From the NCBI GenBank assembly GCA_002390205.1, contig DGOV01000019.1, positions 16,819-80,818 on the forward strand: a stretch of DNA of 64,000 nucleotides, read 5' to 3'. Origin of the DNA: Proteobacteria bacterium UBA4457 (lineage in GTDB: Bacteria; Pseudomonadota; Gammaproteobacteria; Ga0077536). Shown one piece after another: positions 63,051-64,000 of the stretch; within the stretch, counting starts at the first letter, position 1; the number at the start of each line of letters is the position of its first letter. A model generated the notes under the pieces. It saw only the letters and a program-made list of their open reading frames with translations. It was not told the DNA's origin and did no database searches. A program made the translations under genes and the position numbers.

Positions 63051-64000
63051 ATGACCGCGATTAAAAGTTTTCTGGTTGCTGTTTGTGTCTGTTTTTTATT
63101 TTTGCCCACCACTGCGATAGCTGAGGCGTCCTACGAGGGATTACTGAGTTGGTTAGACGAACACTCTGAGGCGCCGAAGGATGGCTTGAGTCCAGGAACC
63201 TACGGACAATCTTCTGTTCCCGATTTGTCGCGGTATCTTCCACCTGGCTACGCAGAACATTTTGAATTTGAAGATCTTTCATTAGAACTTGCGGAAACAG
63301 AGAATTACGCTGCACACGCCAAATATCAGGCCGCTTCGAAGCGCTTTGAAAACGAAGCTAAGATTGGTCCGGCGGGCGAACTTCTAAATTACACCGCCGG
63401 GAAGCCCTTTTCATTCCAGCAGATTGGGGCAGCAAAAACTGAAAATGCGGGTTGGATGGTAGCCTATAACCACATACATCGCTGGCAGCGATACGGCTAT
63501 CGAGTCGAGAATAAATCTTTCAATGTAGCACCTACAAAAGGCAACAAGAAAGGCAATCAAATTAAAAGCGTGATGCGGGGTGGTGGACATGTTGACCGTC
63601 ATTTCGATATGTTTTATCAGCGCGTATATTTATCTAAACTAGCCTCTGATGCTTCAACAAATTATCGAATGAAAGTAGATGGGAGTATGCATCTACTCTA
63701 TAAAGAGTATCTTGAATTCAAGTCGCCTTTCGATATGGCGGGCATGAAGTTTGTGATTGAGCGGCCGCTCGACCAAACGAAAGGTGATCAAGTTAACTCT
63801 TATCTCCCGAGTGAACGAAGAGTTCGTCGATTATCCGCGCGAGAGAGAGCCGATAGCTGGGTTGGTACTAACTGGACACTGGATGACTTTGAAGGCTTCT
63901 CAGGTTTAGTCATGGATAATGAATGGCGATATTTAGGGCAGAAAGTTGTTCTGCATGTGACAAACTCTAAAAATCCTACGCCGTTGTCACACGGAAAACT
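63051..64000 (+). CDS. DUF1329-family exported protein (3' part missing)
   Basis: The frame starts at ATG 63051 after AAGGGGAAG and stays open to the window end, about 316 residues. A signal peptide is clear: hydrophobic residues 6-20 and a cleavage after TTAIA near residue 25. The segments YTAGKPFSF near 124 (family YxxGxPF-type), AYNHIHRW, SYLPSERRVRRLSARE near 258 and WVGTNWTLDDFEGFSG near 280 match DUF1329 (PF07044), an outer-membrane-associated family frequent in marine gammaproteobacteria, often linked with DUF1302. It is absent from short-frame lists because its stop lies outside the window. Function unknown. Confidence 0.85.
   Translation, partial: MTAIKSFLVAVCVCFLFLPTTAIAEASYEGLLSWLDEHSEAPKDGLSPGTYGQSSVPDLSRYLPPGYAEHFEFEDLSLELAETENYAAHAKYQAASKRFENEAKIGPAGELLNYTAGKPFSFQQIGAAKTENAGWMVAYNHIHRWQRYGYRVENKSFNVAPTKGNKKGNQIKSVMRGGGHVDRHFDMFYQRVYLSKLASDASTNYRMKVDGSMHLLYKEYLEFKSPFDMAGMKFVIERPLDQTKGDQVNSYLPSERRVRRLSARERADSWVGTNWTLDDFEGFSGLVMDNEWRYLGQKVVLHVTNSKNPTPLSHGK

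Noticed and set aside
1..64000. tRNA, rRNA, CRISPR, insertion sequences, integrases, toxin-antitoxin or phage-defence systems
   Set aside because: None was recognised by eye on either strand. A tRNAscan or CRISPR search would be decisive.

Overview
The window reads as the chromosome of a proteobacterium, most likely a gammaproteobacterium (inference). The evidence is gene order. yicC-gmk-rpoZ-spoT-(ridA)-recG, rph-rdgB-hemW, nudJ-mnmA and hom-thrC-(RpfE-type)-recJ-prfB-lysS are blocks known from that class. yhdP, nhaB, tldD and dacB also fit. No rRNA, tRNA, CRISPR array, insertion sequence or phage gene was recognised. Genes are densely packed and no gap exceeds 300 bases. The two edges cut genes: uup on the left and a DUF1329 gene on the right.

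Layout. (1) 1-7.5 kb holds stand-alone genes: Uup ABC-F ATPase (partial), a YciI-like protein, a secreted cyclophilin, YaaA, an AtoE-type fatty-acid permease, a PPOX-fold flavoprotein, an LLM-class oxidoreductase with an SDR enzyme, and an EamA exporter. (2) 7.7-10.9 kb is a complete nitrile-to-acid operon: amidase, cobalt-type nitrile hydratase alpha and beta, and accessory protein. (3) 11.1-12.3 kb encodes a cytochrome b561-type membrane protein and a cytochrome c'. (4) 12.3-18.2 kb is a hydantoinase/acetone-carboxylase-like pair, hyuA-hyuB. It is divergent from a TetR regulator and an enoyl-CoA hydratase across a perfect 42-bp palindrome. HyuB carries a fused zinc-ribbon tail resembling the acetone carboxylase gamma subunit. 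(5) 18.2-25.8 kb has a methyltransferase, a SAM hydrolase, an SDR, a C-S lyase, DacB, an AhpD-like peroxidase, a CaiB-type CoA transferase, a PuuD-like membrane protein and an unannotated 31-residue membrane peptide. (6) 26-33.6 kb is ubiA plus the recG-ridA-spoT-rpoZ-gmk-yicC group on the minus strand. (7) 33.8-36.2 kb is rph-rdgB-hemW, then nitroreductase, nhaB, acnA, mnmA-nudJ and yhdP. (8) 47-59 kb is a GlcD-like oxidase, tldD, and the plus-strand run alaC-hom-thrC-(RpfE-type)-recJ-prfB-lysS. (9) 59-64 kb is argG, an esterase, a Nudix hydrolase, a thiolase and the DUF1329 gene.

How they work together. The core blocks cover nucleotide quality control (Gmk, RdgB, Nudix), the stringent response (SpoT, omega), RNA processing (RNase PH, YicC), replication repair (RecG, RecJ), translation (RF2, LysS, MnmA) and aspartate-family amino-acid synthesis (Hom, ThrC). 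The accessory parts are catabolic: nitrile and amide hydrolysis, a probable carboxylase/hydantoinase route, and acyl-CoA metabolism (AtoE, CaiB, enoyl-CoA hydratase, thiolase).

The most noteworthy items are the intact RF2 programmed +1 frameshift, the 42-bp palindrome, the HyuB-gamma fusion, the small membrane peptide, and adjacent genes of two families whose best-known members use F420. I found no clear sign of a wholly new defence or mobile system.
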